From Bacillota bacterium (lineage in GTDB: Bacteria; Bacillota; Clostridia; Peptostreptococcales; Anaerovoracaceae): a stretch of 33,539 nt of DNA. Positions within the stretch are counted from its first letter, which is position 1. Every line of letters starts with the position of its first letter. The DNA is taken from NCBI GenBank assembly GCA_022790955.1, contig JAAVYD010000083.1:1-33539 (forward strand), read 5' to 3'. Made by a program: the position numbers and the translations under genes. Shown in pieces: positions 1 through 7,704 of the stretch. Below the pieces are notes generated by a model. That model worked only from the letters and a program-made list of their open reading frames with translations, did no database searches and was not told the DNA's origin.

Positions 1-13
1 ATTCAATATTACC

Positions 14-601
14 TTACGCCATAATATCTACATACTCAGGATCCGTGCTCGGCGGAACATAAATCGGCGTACCGATATACTCGATACGAACCTCCGGTCT
101 TTGAGAAACCGTAAACTCTACACTTGCGGGAACGAATTCAAAATCCTGAAGTCCAAACATTATGTTCATATCAAAATTCGCACGATCCACAGAATACTTT
201 GCCATCATATCCGTACTGAAATTTTCCTGACCCTCTTGATCATAGTAACTGTCTTGTTCTGCCTGAAGATTATTGTTTTGAACTGCAGCATTCATGTATA
301 ACGGTGAAGAAAAAACGAATTCAGAAACTTGTTCACTATTATTGATAGCTGCTGCTTGAGATGATAACATATCCGCGTAACTCGGACTGACGTTCTGCGG
401 CTTAGCTTCGTACACGTCAGTCGAATTCTGCTTTATCGTATTGCTTGCATTTTTGTATGAATGAACATTGCTCTTGTTGTTCCTCGCAGGCGAATTTACT
501 TTACTTAGTTTATCCATCGGACTCATTTTTTCAAACCTTGCCCAAGTAGTTTTAATATCTAATTTGAGCGGTATACTTTCGATATTGATCAACTGTTTCA
601 T
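14..601 (-). CDS. DUF6470 (YviE-like) protein, probably flagellar-locus
   Basis: A 195-residue protein of unknown biochemical function. The N-terminus (MKQLINIESIPLKLDIKTTW) and the C-terminal tail with EFVPASVEF, RIEYIGTPIYVPPS and DPEY resemble the DUF6470 family (Bacillus YviE), whose members have short beta-type motifs around a variable middle. Here the middle (about residues 40-130) is low-complexity, rich in Asn, Ser and Gln. The start is well supported: AGGAGGTGATTTT immediately precedes the ATG. From family knowledge, this gene usually sits between flgL and fliW-csrA in flagellar clusters. The next gene in this transcription direction would lie off the left edge, so that context cannot be checked. 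There is no signal peptide or membrane segment. The family call is moderately sure; a role in flagellar assembly is inference from genomic habit only. Confidence 0.65.
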   Translation of the reverse strand: MKQLINIESIPLKLDIKTTWARFEKMSPMDKLSKVNSPARNNKSNVHSYKNASNTIKQNSTDVYEAKPQNVSPSYADMLSSQAAAINNSEQVSEFVFSSPLYMNAAVQNNNLQAEQDSYYDQEGQENFSTDMMAKYSVDRANFDMNIMFGLQDFEFVPASVEFTVSQRPEVRIEYIGTPIYVPPSTDPEYVDIMA

Positions 602-936
602 AAAATCACCTCCTAAAGATTTTATATGAAATTACTTATAAGTACAGCAATATATCATATAATTGTTCTATATTTAATACATACCATTTTTGCCGAAAAA
701 AATCAACCGATTTTTAAATATTTTAATGGCTTAAAATTGTATAATTTTTAATTTTCTCTTGTAAATGCAAAAATTAGGTATATTTTATAATCCTTGCATG
801 TAATTTCAGTAACTAAATTAAAATGGGAGAAATATACAATTCTATTACTGTTTTTTATAAAAACAGCAAAATATACTATTAATATTATATTTACTTCTCT
901 ATTAATCTCCTGCAAAACATTCGAGCTGTGCTTATG
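602..936. other. AT-rich intergenic stretch between DUF6470 gene and ahcY end
   Basis: About 335 bases without a credible gene. It holds the 5' leader of the DUF6470 gene (SD AGGAGGTG at about 606-613) and the 3' end of the ahcY transcript. Near 847-867 there is a weak AT-only hairpin (CTGTTTTT/AAAAACAG) that might act as a poor terminator. I see no clear sigma-A or sigma-D promoter, no RNA gene and no repeat. Confidence 0.5.
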
Positions 937-2187
937 TTACAGATTCCAGCTGTTTAAATACTGTTTCTGTTCATCAGTAAGCGAGTCGATTTCAGTATTC
1001 CATGCAGCGAGTTTTCTCTCCGCTACAAGATTGTCTATCTCTTCAGTAACATATATAACTTTGTCTTCCAGATTATTGTGATTATTTAAAATATACAGCG
1101 CTGAAAGTGCCTGAACAGCAAAACTCATGTCCATAATCTCGGCAGGATGACCGTTTGAAGCCGCGATGTTTACAAGTCTGCCTTCTGCGATAACGTTTAC
1201 CCACTTACCGTTCGGCAACTTGTAAGCCATAATATTTTCTCTCGCTTCTTTCTTTTCCTGCGCATTATTTTCAAGCCATTCCATATCTATTTCAACATTG
1301 AAATGCCCTGCATTAGACAAAATCGCATTTTCTTTCATTAACATTATATGATCTTTTGAGATTACATGTTCGCAGCCTGTTACAGTTACAAAAATATCTC
1401 CCTGTTTTGCTGCTTCAGCCATAGGCATAACGTCATAACCGTCCATTTTAGCTTCTATAGCCTTTACCGGATCGACTTCAGTAACTATTACTCTTGCTCC
1501 AAAAGCCGCTGCGCGCATAGCTACGCCTTTTCCGCACCAACCATAGCCTGCTACAACAACCGTCTTTGCTGCGACTATAAGGTTTGTGCAGTGCATTATG
1601 CTTTCCCATACTGACTGACCTGTACCGTATCTGTTATCAAACAGATGCTTACACTTTGCATCGTTTACTGCTACCATTGGAAATTTCAGCGCTCCGTCTT
1701 TTTCCATAGCGTTCAGCCTGATTACTCCCGTAGTTGTTTCCTCGCAGCCGCCCCATACTCCCGGCAGAAGCTCGGTCATCTCCGTATGAAGCATACTTAC
1801 CAGATCTCCGCCGTCGTCTATAATAATCTGCGGTCCGTTTTCCAAAGTCATCTTAATGTGTTTAAAATATTCTTCCTCGGTAGCTCCGTGATATGCGAAT
1901 ACACGCAGACCGTCTTCAACTAAAGCAGCCGCCACATCATCCTGAGTAGAAAGCACGTTGCTTCCAGTAACAGACATCAGTGCTCCGCCTGCAGCAAGCA
2001 CTTTGCACAGATAAGCCGTTTTCGCCTCAAGATGTACAGACAAAGAAACCTTTACTCCTTCAAAAGGTCTGGTCTTTTTAAATTCCTCCTCTATGCCGTT
2101 GAGAATAGGCATATTATTTTTTACCCATTCTATTTTTCTGTGTCCCGAAGGCGCCAGCGATAAATCTCTCACATCGTAGTCCTGCAT
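937..2187 (-). CDS. ahcY: S-adenosylhomocysteine hydrolase, short archaeal/Thermotoga-type
   Basis: Cleaves S-adenosylhomocysteine to adenosine and homocysteine with tightly bound NAD, removing the inhibitory by-product of SAM-dependent methylation. Visible features in the 416-residue product: an N-terminal substrate domain (LEAKTAYLCKVLAAGG, TGSNVLSTQDDVAAAL), the DDGGDL segment, EETTTGVIRL, and the Rossmann NAD motif GYGWCGKGVAMR, followed by TEVDP and NAGHFNVEID. I start at the ATG at 2187, five bases after a perfect GGAGG; an upstream in-frame TTG overlaps that ribosome binding site and is unlikely to be used. The C-terminus ends in YLNSWNL and lacks the canonical KPDYYRY tail of the longer bacterial/eukaryotic enzymes, placing it in the short class found in Archaea and Thermotoga. 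Some relatives prefer S-inosylhomocysteine, so substrate choice is open. Most Firmicutes use Pfs/LuxS or Pfs instead. Confidence 0.93.
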   Translation of the reverse strand: MQDYDVRDLSLAPSGHRKIEWVKNNMPILNGIEEEFKKTRPFEGVKVSLSVHLEAKTAYLCKVLAAGGALMSVTGSNVLSTQDDVAAALVEDGLRVFAYHGATEEEYFKHIKMTLENGPQIIIDDGGDLVSMLHTEMTELLPGVWGGCEETTTGVIRLNAMEKDGALKFPMVAVNDAKCKHLFDNRYGTGQSVWESIMHCTNLIVAAKTVVVAGYGWCGKGVAMRAAAFGARVIVTEVDPVKAIEAKMDGYDVMPMAEAAKQGDIFVTVTGCEHVISKDHIMLMKENAILSNAGHFNVEIDMEWLENNAQEKKEARENIMAYKLPNGKWVNVIAEGRLVNIAASNGHPAEIMDMSFAVQALSALYILNNHNNLEDKVIYVTEEIDNLVAERKLAAWNTEIDSLTDEQKQYLNSWNL

Positions 2188-2225
2188 TATTACCTCCAAA
2201 TTTATAATTATAAAATAAACAAACT

Positions 2226-2488
2226 TTCTGATTTTATATCAGAAATTCAAAGTGTCGACAAAGTCATCACTCTGATAAAATTAATGGCTTTTACCATAAA
2301 TTTTAATTACTGGGAAAACCCAATGTGCTCCTGTAAGAGCTAAAGCCCCTATAAATCAGGCTTCTGCAAGGATTCGAAAATAAAGTCATTTTACTCGATC
2401 CCAATCCGATGGCACAGCCCTTCGGGCATCCATGGCTAAATATATACTTTGTCTACGGTCTGACCTTCTGATTCTATATCAGAAATTT
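2226..2488. mobile_element. MITE-like interspersed repeat with imperfect terminal inverted repeats
   Basis: A non-coding block of about 263 bp between ahcY and the Smr gene. Its two ends form an imperfect 40-bp inverted repeat (about 30/40 matches by eye). Each end carries its own small palindrome TTCTGAT-N5-ATCAGAA, followed inward by CGACAAAGT on the left and, read from the right end on the other strand, TAGACAAAGT. The interior is full of short hairpins (GCCC-TTCG-GGC near 2419-2429, TGGG-AAAA-CCCA near 2311-2323). There is no transposase and no obvious target-site duplication. Terminal inverted repeats plus a short non-coding interior are typical of MITEs or other multicopy intergenic repeats; multicopy status cannot be shown from one copy. 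It could also be a structured RNA in the ahcY leader, but no SAM or SAH riboswitch core was recognisable. Confidence 0.5.
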
Positions 2489-2565
2489 TTAATTTAATGA
2501 TAATCTGCCGGGCATAATTTTAATTACGCAAATAATCGCGCATAAAAACCACCCTGCTTTCTCAT

Positions 2566-2970
2566 TCACAGCAGTATAATAGTTATACCGTGGTTACACT
2601 GCTCCAAATCCGGATCGCCTGAAAGATCCGGATATTTGAGCATCGCTTTTTGTGTAATCAAATCAAAAATAGAAAAATTTTCACCTTTAATATAATCCCT
2701 GATATTTCCTTTTCTCATTTGAGAATCAAGAAAATCCGGCAGGGAATTTTTTATCTGACCGCCCTTGCCGCTTGAACCATAACCGTGTATCACCTTTAAG
2801 CACGACCATTTGCCCAGCCGGGCAGCCTGTATCTCGTTTCTCAGCCTGTTTTGCGCTTCATGCACGGTAGGCATACCCGTTTCTATATTGCAGACCTTCA
2901 TGCCGGAAGCGGCCGCCTGCACGGCGCCGCTCGGCATATTCATTACGGTAGTCCTTCTTTTCTTTGCCAT
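2566..2970 (-). CDS. Small stand-alone Smr-domain protein
   Basis: A 134-residue basic protein. Its core (about residues 26-134) fits the Smr (MutS2 C-terminal-like) fold: a helix EAQNRLRNEIQAAR, the strand-loop KVIHGYGSSGKGGQIK at residues 59-74 (the HGxG signature), and the closing strand GITIILL. Smr domains bind or nick nucleic acid, and stand-alone members are also linked to RNA or ribosome surveillance. The first conserved motif (LDLHG in many Smr proteins) is replaced by VCNIETG, which may affect nuclease activity. The ATG lies 17 bases after the stop of the upstream lipoprotein gene and has no good Shine-Dalgarno of its own, so translational coupling is likely. The product may be cut off slightly early relative to longer family members. 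Domain call fairly sure; function not known. Confidence 0.7.
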   Translation of the reverse strand: MAKKRRTTVMNMPSGAVQAAASGMKVCNIETGMPTVHEAQNRLRNEIQAARLGKWSCLKVIHGYGSSGKGGQIKNSLPDFLDSQMRKGNIRDYIKGENFSIFDLITQKAMLKYPDLSGDPDLEQCNHGITIILL

Positions 2971-2987
2971 TTCAGATCATTCAGGTA

Positions 2988-3659
2988 CTACTCTGCCTCC
3001 GATGAATCAAATTCAGAAACGCTGTCCGCTGTGAACGCAGAAGATATATCCATATAGTTTAACACATCCGACGTATCACCGTCCACCGTAAACGATACGC
3101 TTTTTACGTTAGAAAAAGAGCTCAAAACCGTATCTGTAACCTGATAAATAAAGAACTGCTCGTCAAACTGATTAAGGTCATCAACATTATCTATTGATAT
3201 GTCTACATTACACTTATCACCGTCTAAGACAACTTTATTAATCTTAAACTTGTCCGTTACAAGGGTATCCGCATTAGAAGCGCTCGACGGTACCTTTCTC
3301 AGCTTTTCTATAGCTGCTTTAATAGCCGCCTCGTCGTTCTTGCCTCCGTCAAGTTTTACCTCGCCTTTAACTTTACGAACCAGCTTATGCTGACTTGCAT
3401 CTCCGGTTTCTATATACTTTTCATTTGCAAAACTCATAGAAAGAGCATAGGTCGCTTCATCTTTTGTTTCCGTATCATCTTTATCAGCAGGATCTTCAGG
3501 CTGTTTTGTATTCGTATCCTGATCTGCGCTTATTGAAGGCGAATCGCCGCCCGTATTCGACTGATTTTCACTTTCAGAACAGCCTGCAAATGAAAATATA
3601 CACGTTACTATCAAAATCATTGATAAAATTGCTATTAATTTGGACTTTTTGTTTAACAT
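2988..3659 (-). CDS. GerMN-domain lipoprotein
   Basis: A 223-residue exported lipoprotein. I start at the ATG at 3659 because AAAGGAAAGGAT lies just upstream and the product then begins with a classic signal (MLNKKSKLIAILSMILIVTC) ending in the lipobox SFAGC with Cys27. An upstream in-frame ATG has no ribosome binding site. After the lipobox comes a disordered acidic linker (about residues 28-70), then a globular part with the GerMN pattern: AAIKAAIEKLRKVPSS, NKVVLDGDKCNVDIS, and SVSFTVDGD. GerMN domains occur in the spore germination protein GerM and in several cell-envelope lipoproteins, and are thought to bind other envelope components. The next gene downstream is the Smr protein, 17 bases away, so the two are probably co-transcribed. 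Family call is reasonable; the specific role is unknown. Confidence 0.7.
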   Translation of the reverse strand: MLNKKSKLIAILSMILIVTCIFSFAGCSESENQSNTGGDSPSISADQDTNTKQPEDPADKDDTETKDEATYALSMSFANEKYIETGDASQHKLVRKVKGEVKLDGGKNDEAAIKAAIEKLRKVPSSASNADTLVTDKFKINKVVLDGDKCNVDISIDNVDDLNQFDEQFFIYQVTDTVLSSFSNVKSVSFTVDGDTSDVLNYMDISSAFTADSVSEFDSSEAE

Positions 3660-4010
3660 TACTATATCCTTTCCTTTAATGTTTATGCTGTAACAATAAA
3701 AACAGCTTAGCCTTGTAATAATTTGCTGTGCGGTTTCTTTCATCATTAATAAAAAGAAATCTGCGTGTTTTATTATTATACAACGAAATAGATGTGCGCC
3801 GCAATATCCGCAGTGTTCATTATAGTTTTATTACATAAGTTTAAGAATTATTTTATAGTTTCTTTTCAAAAACACGATTATATGTTAAAATAAAAAATGA
3901 AGAATTATTAATATTTTAATGCGCTGCATAACACTTGGATTATCCTGTCAACTATTTCTGTTTTTAATCACAATACGTCTGTGATGTGATTATATATGAA
4001 AGGAATACTC
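3660..4010. other. Divergent intergenic region between GerMN lipoprotein and udp
   Basis: About 350 bases with no gene. It holds the candidate minus-strand promoter at 3775-3804 and the udp leader. Just upstream of the udp ribosome binding site is a perfect 6-bp inverted repeat, ATCACA-N7-TGTGAT (3967-3985), which could be an operator. Several -10-like TATAGT and TAAAAT boxes lie at 3850-3900 on the + strand, but none has a convincing -35. Confidence 0.4.
3775..3804 (-). promoter_or_regulatory. Candidate sigma-A promoter for GerMN lipoprotein-Smr pair
   Basis: On the minus strand, a perfect -10 TATAAT (3775-3780) preceded by TG (extended -10), with TTGCGG (3799-3804) 18 bases upstream as a weak -35. 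The leader would be roughly 110 bases. No hairpin of note in that leader. Confidence 0.5.
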
Positions 4011-4784
4011 ATGAAATACACTGAAAACGGAATTCAATATCATGTTGGTCTGAAAGAAGGCGACATCGGCAAATATGTTATCCTTACCGGAGATCCGAAA
4101 CGATGCAAAGTCATTGCGGACTACTTTGAAACTCCGGTTTTCATTTCCGACAGCCGAGAATTCGTAACATACACAGGAACCCTTGAAGGCGAGCCGGTAA
4201 GCGTTACCTCCACAGGTATAGGCGGACCGTCTGCAGCCATTGCCATTCAGGAACTCGCAAACCTCGGCGCAGATACCTTTATTCGTGTCGGCACCTGCGG
4301 CGCCATGCAGACAAATATCATGAGCGGCGATCTTATAATCGCCACTGCGTCTATACGGTCGGAAGGTACAAGCCGTGAATACGCCCCTATAGAATATCCA
4401 GCTGTAGCAGATTTCAAAATCTCAGCTCAACTTATTAATGCCGCCAAAAAACTGAATTTTAAACATCACATCGGTGTTGTACACTGCAAAGATTCATTTT
4501 ACGGACAACATTCTCCGGAGCTTATGCCCGTGGACTTTGAGCTTCAAAATAAATGGAACGCATGGATAAAAATGGGCTGCCTGGCGTCAGAAATGGAATC
4601 CGCATCGCTGTTTATCGCCGCTCAGTATCTTAAAGTAAACATCGGATGCGTGCTTCTCGTAATGGCAAACCAGGAAAGAGAAAAAGCCGGTCTTGTAAAT
4701 CCTGTAGCTCATAATATAAACGACGCTATAATTACCGCTGTGGAAGCTGTAAAAAATATTATAAAGGAAAAAGCAGATAATTAA
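4011..4784 (+). CDS. udp: Uridine phosphorylase (nucleoside phosphorylase family)
   Basis: Phosphorolysis of uridine (possibly other pyrimidine or purine nucleosides) to base and ribose-1-phosphate, in the cytosolic nucleoside salvage pathway. The 257-residue product shows the NP-I family hallmarks: phosphate-binding GDPKR near the start, [20 protein letters not shown], and the ribose-binding [10 protein letters not shown]. The MES context and overall length match uridine phosphorylase better than DeoD-type purine enzymes. I start at the ATG at 4011, six bases after GAAAGGA; an ATG 15 bases upstream overlaps that Shine-Dalgarno and is discarded. The gene is alone on the + strand between two minus-strand units and ends at a bidirectional terminator. 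Exact base specificity is not certain. Confidence 0.9.
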   Translation: MKYTENGIQYHVGLKEGDIGKYVILTGDPKRCKVIADYFETPVFISDSREFVTYTGTLEGEPVSVTSTGIGGPSAAIAIQELANLGADTFIRVGTCGAMQTNIMSGDLIIATASIRSEGTSREYAPIEYPAVADFKISAQLINAAKKLNFKHHIGVVHCKDSFYGQHSPELMPVDFELQNKWNAWIKMGCLASEMESASLFIAAQYLKVNIGCVLLVMANQEREKAGLVNPVAHNINDAIITAVEAVKNIIKEKADN

Positions 4785-4842
4785 ATAATTGTTTTGATCT
4801 TATTTTTACATAGATTGTTTTAAAATCCAATTACAATTTTCA

Positions 4843-4884
4843 ACAGGCTTCCGGCAATAATCCGCCGAAAGCCTGTTTTATTAT
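4843..4884. terminator. Bidirectional rho-independent terminator between udp and glmS
   Basis: A stem ACAGGCTT / AAGCCTGT extended inward by CGGC / GCCG around a short AT loop, followed on the + strand by TTTTATTATT. It lies between the convergent stops of udp (4784) and glmS (4903). On the minus strand an A-rich tract precedes it, and a shorter T-rich tail follows. Confidence 0.85.
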
Positions 4885-4902
4885 TAATATTAAAAATCTG
4901 TT

Positions 4903-6735
4903 CTACTCCACAGTAACGCTCTTAGCCAGATTCTTCGGTTTATCTATATCGCAGCCTCTCAGCTTCGCTATATAATATGCAAGAATCTGCAGCGGCACTA
5001 TGGAAAGCAGAGGCGACACTTCGTCCATACACTGAGGAATGTATATAACATCCTCAGCCTGCTGATCCATTTCTGTACTGTCAGCTTTAGCTATACCAAG
5101 CACATAAGCGCCTCTTGTTTTTACTTCCTGTATGTTGGAAAGCATTTTTTCAAACAGACGCTGCTGGGTCGCGATAGCGATAACTAAAGTATCCTGCTCT
5201 ATGAGAGCGATCGTGCCGTGTTTCAGTTCGCCTGCGGCGGTAGCAAAGGAATTAATATAAGAAATTTCTTTTAATTTCAGCGACGCTTCGTAAGAAACGG
5301 CGGCGTCATATCCTCTGCCGATAAAAAATACATTATTTCTGCGGTAAAGTTTTCTTGCCAGAGTTTCTATATGCTTCTCGCCTTTAAGGATTTCACGGAT
5401 TCTGTCCGGCGCAGCTTCAAGCTCGTCAACATAACGTCTGTAAACATCATCGGCAATAACTCCTTTTTTTCTTCCCATATAAAGACCTAAAAGATACATG
5501 CATATCAGCTGAGTCGTATACGCTTTAGTGGACGCAACAGCGATTTCCGGTCCCGCCCAGGTATAAAGTACGTCGTCTGACTCCCTTGCTACCGAGCTTC
5601 CTACCACGTTCACTATGGACATAATCCTCGCTCCCTTGGCTTTCGCTTCCCGCAGCGCTGCCAGAGTATCCAGTGTTTCTCCCGACTGGCTTATCGCTAT
5701 AAACAGAGTTTTTTCGTCTATAAACGGATCCCTGTACCTGAACTCGGAAGCCACATCTACCTCCACGCCTACTCCCGCTAACTTTTCTATGGCGAATTTA
5801 CCGACTAATCCTGCATGGTACGCCGTACCGCAGGCGACTATATAGATCCTGTTAAAACTCTCTATTTCTTCTTTAGACATATGTATACTGTCTATCGCAA
5901 TCTCTCCGTTTTCATCTATACGTCCCGCCAGAGTGTCCTTTATTACCTGCGGCTGCTCGTGGATCTCTTTGAGCATAAAGTGATCGTAACCGCCTTTTTC
6001 CGCAGCCTCATCTTCCCAGTTTACATTAAACACTTCGCGGCTCACCGGCTGCCTGTCGCCGTTATATATTTTAACTTCATTGGCGTTAAGCACTACCATC
6101 TCGTTATTTTCTATCAGATAAATCTGTCGAACGTGTTTAAGCAGCGCGGGAATATCGGAAGCTATAAAATTACAGCCTTTGCCCAGACCAACTATCAGCG
6201 GACTGTCCTTTCTGACAGCAACCATTCTATCCGGTTCGTTTACGCATATCACGCCTATACCGTATGCGCCCCGCATCCGTTCCGTTGCCTTAAACACCGC
6301 CTCCTCAAGATCTCCGTCGTAATATAAACCGATAAGCTGAGCTATGACTTCGGTATCCGATTCCGATTTAAACTGAATACCGTGCTCGTTTTCTAATTCT
6401 TCTCTTAAAATCTGATAGTTTTCTATAATTCCGTTATGAACGACCGCTATTCTGCCGGATGCATCGGTATGAGGATGGGCGTTCACATCGGATGGCGCGC
6501 CGTGAGTAGCCCATCTCGTATGACCTATCCCAAGATTGCCATACAGATTTTCATCGCCTATAAGCTCCTCCAAATTGGCTATCCTGCCCTTTTTCTTTCT
6601 TACAATGAGTTCCTTTTCCTTTGTACATAAAGCTATCCCTGAAGAATCATAGCCGCGGTATTCCAGCTTTTTAAGACCTTCAATAATGATTCCCGTAGCA
6701 TTGCTGTGCCCTACATAACCTACTATTCCGCACAT
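4903..6735 (-). CDS. glmS: Glutamine-fructose-6-phosphate aminotransferase (isomerizing)
   Basis: Makes glucosamine-6-phosphate from fructose-6-phosphate and glutamine, the entry step to UDP-GlcNAc for peptidoglycan. Starting at the ATG at 6735 the protein is 610 residues, the usual family length, and begins MCGIVGYVG, so Met removal exposes the catalytic Cys of the N-terminal glutaminase. An in-frame TTG 15 bases upstream overlaps the ribosome binding site (GAAAGGGGA) and is rejected. Visible motifs: GHTRWATHG and HNGIIENY in the glutaminase; two SIS sugar-phosphate domains with SQSGETLDT and, later, GRGYDAAVSYEASLKLKE; and the conserved tail DKPKNLAKSVTVE. No glmS ribozyme core was seen in the roughly 200-base leader, so control must be by other means. 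It converges on udp across a shared terminator. Confidence 0.97.
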   Translation of the reverse strand: MCGIVGYVGHSNATGIIIEGLKKLEYRGYDSSGIALCTKEKELIVRKKKGRIANLEELIGDENLYGNLGIGHTRWATHGAPSDVNAHPHTDASGRIAVVHNGIIENYQILREELENEHGIQFKSESDTEVIAQLIGLYYDGDLEEAVFKATERMRGAYGIGVICVNEPDRMVAVRKDSPLIVGLGKGCNFIASDIPALLKHVRQIYLIENNEMVVLNANEVKIYNGDRQPVSREVFNVNWEDEAAEKGGYDHFMLKEIHEQPQVIKDTLAGRIDENGEIAIDSIHMSKEEIESFNRIYIVACGTAYHAGLVGKFAIEKLAGVGVEVDVASEFRYRDPFIDEKTLFIAISQSGETLDTLAALREAKAKGARIMSIVNVVGSSVARESDDVLYTWAGPEIAVASTKAYTTQLICMYLLGLYMGRKKGVIADDVYRRYVDELEAAPDRIREILKGEKHIETLARKLYRRNNVFFIGRGYDAAVSYEASLKLKEISYINSFATAAGELKHGTIALIEQDTLVIAIATQQRLFEKMLSNIQEVKTRGAYVLGIAKADSTEMDQQAEDVIYIPQCMDEVSPLLSIVPLQILAYYIAKLRGCDIDKPKNLAKSVTVE

Positions 6736-6940
6736 ATTTTCCCCTTTCAAATTTAATTATACAAACAAAAACGATCTAAATTACTGTAAATGCCTGCTGT
6801 ATTACAAAATCTGCAGACATCATAAGCATTGATCATGGTTATATTAATTTACATTCCTGTACTTAATCAACTAAATATTAAGATAATTTATTCTTCACTT
6901 ATTTAATATCGCCTATCAGCAATATACATTTCTATTAATG

Positions 6941-7549
6941 TTATGTATTATAACCTGCAAACCCTATATCGGACATTGAAATCTCAAGCCCCGTTTTCTT
7001 CAATATGCCATCGACGCCCTCCGTCATCCTTTTTACAGACACCGCAGTATCTTTAATCCTCCCTTCGCTATTTTGATCTATCGGAGAACCATCTACTTTA
7101 TTGCCTGACATATTGTAATCAGTCCACTCCGGCGAATCACCCGGTCTATAAGTTTCTATATTCCAGTCGCAGCTTCCTTTTTCTTTACTTTTAGCGGACA
7201 ATATATACGTTTTTGCTTCTCCGTTTAATTTAGCCGTTGATTCATTTTTAACCAGCTCCGCAGTAAAATCGATCCTGGTATACATTGTCTGTATCGCGTT
7301 AGAATCTCCGTATTCAAACACATATAACGCTTGTATCGTCTTTTCATCTATCGCTTTCATAGTTACCGTATACTTCGCATTATTTGCAGATTTATCTACA
7401 CCGTTGTATACAACAGCCCCTTTATCATTTAAGTATTTAACCAACTTATCCCAATTATCGCCTTCCGCCCCCTGACAACCGACAGCAAATACTATTATCA
7501 ATATTAATGAAATGAATATACTTATATTTTTGTATAATTTTCTTAACAT
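6941..7549 (-). CDS. Unrecognised lipoprotein
   Basis: A 202-residue predicted lipoprotein. The signal has KLYKN followed by a hydrophobic stretch and the lipobox FAVGC with Cys25. The mature part has no motif I can assign; it looks like a compact alpha/beta domain with alternating polar strands (KYTVTMKAIDEKTIQALYVF, MYTRIDFTAELV). A weak purine-rich ribosome binding site (AAAGAAG) precedes the ATG. It lies alone between pfkA and glmS with 155 bases upstream, and a TTGACA box at 7617-7622 (minus strand) suggests its own promoter, although the matching -10 is poor. No function should be assumed beyond attachment to the outer face of the cytoplasmic membrane. Confidence 0.75.
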   Translation of the reverse strand: MLRKLYKNISIFISLILIIVFAVGCQGAEGDNWDKLVKYLNDKGAVVYNGVDKSANNAKYTVTMKAIDEKTIQALYVFEYGDSNAIQTMYTRIDFTAELVKNESTAKLNGEAKTYILSAKSKEKGSCDWNIETYRPGDSPEWTDYNMSGNKVDGSPIDQNSEGRIKDTAVSVKRMTEGVDGILKKTGLEISMSDIGFAGYNT

Positions 7550-7704
7550 TCTATAACACTTCTTTCTGTCATATGCATTTTATATTCTGTTTTATTTTTT
7601 AATATTAATAGACTATTGTCAATATGAAGTATATAATTTTATTCCAGCCCTACAATACATCGTTAATTTGCTATATGCAATTCCAAAACTTTCGTAAACA
7701 ACAT

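Noticed and set aside
2188..2565. Possible SAM or SAH riboswitch upstream of ahcY
   Set aside because: Hairpins are present but none of the known conserved cores was recognisable, and the terminal inverted repeats fit a MITE-like repeat better. A covariance search would be decisive.
5815..6327. A 170-codon + strand frame opposite glmS
   Set aside because: Shadow of glmS in another frame; the encoded sequence is rich in Tyr, His and Phe with no domain.
6736..6940. Possible glmS ribozyme in the glmS leader
   Set aside because: The conserved core and pseudoknot sequences could not be found in the 205 bases upstream; the region is plain AT-rich sequence.
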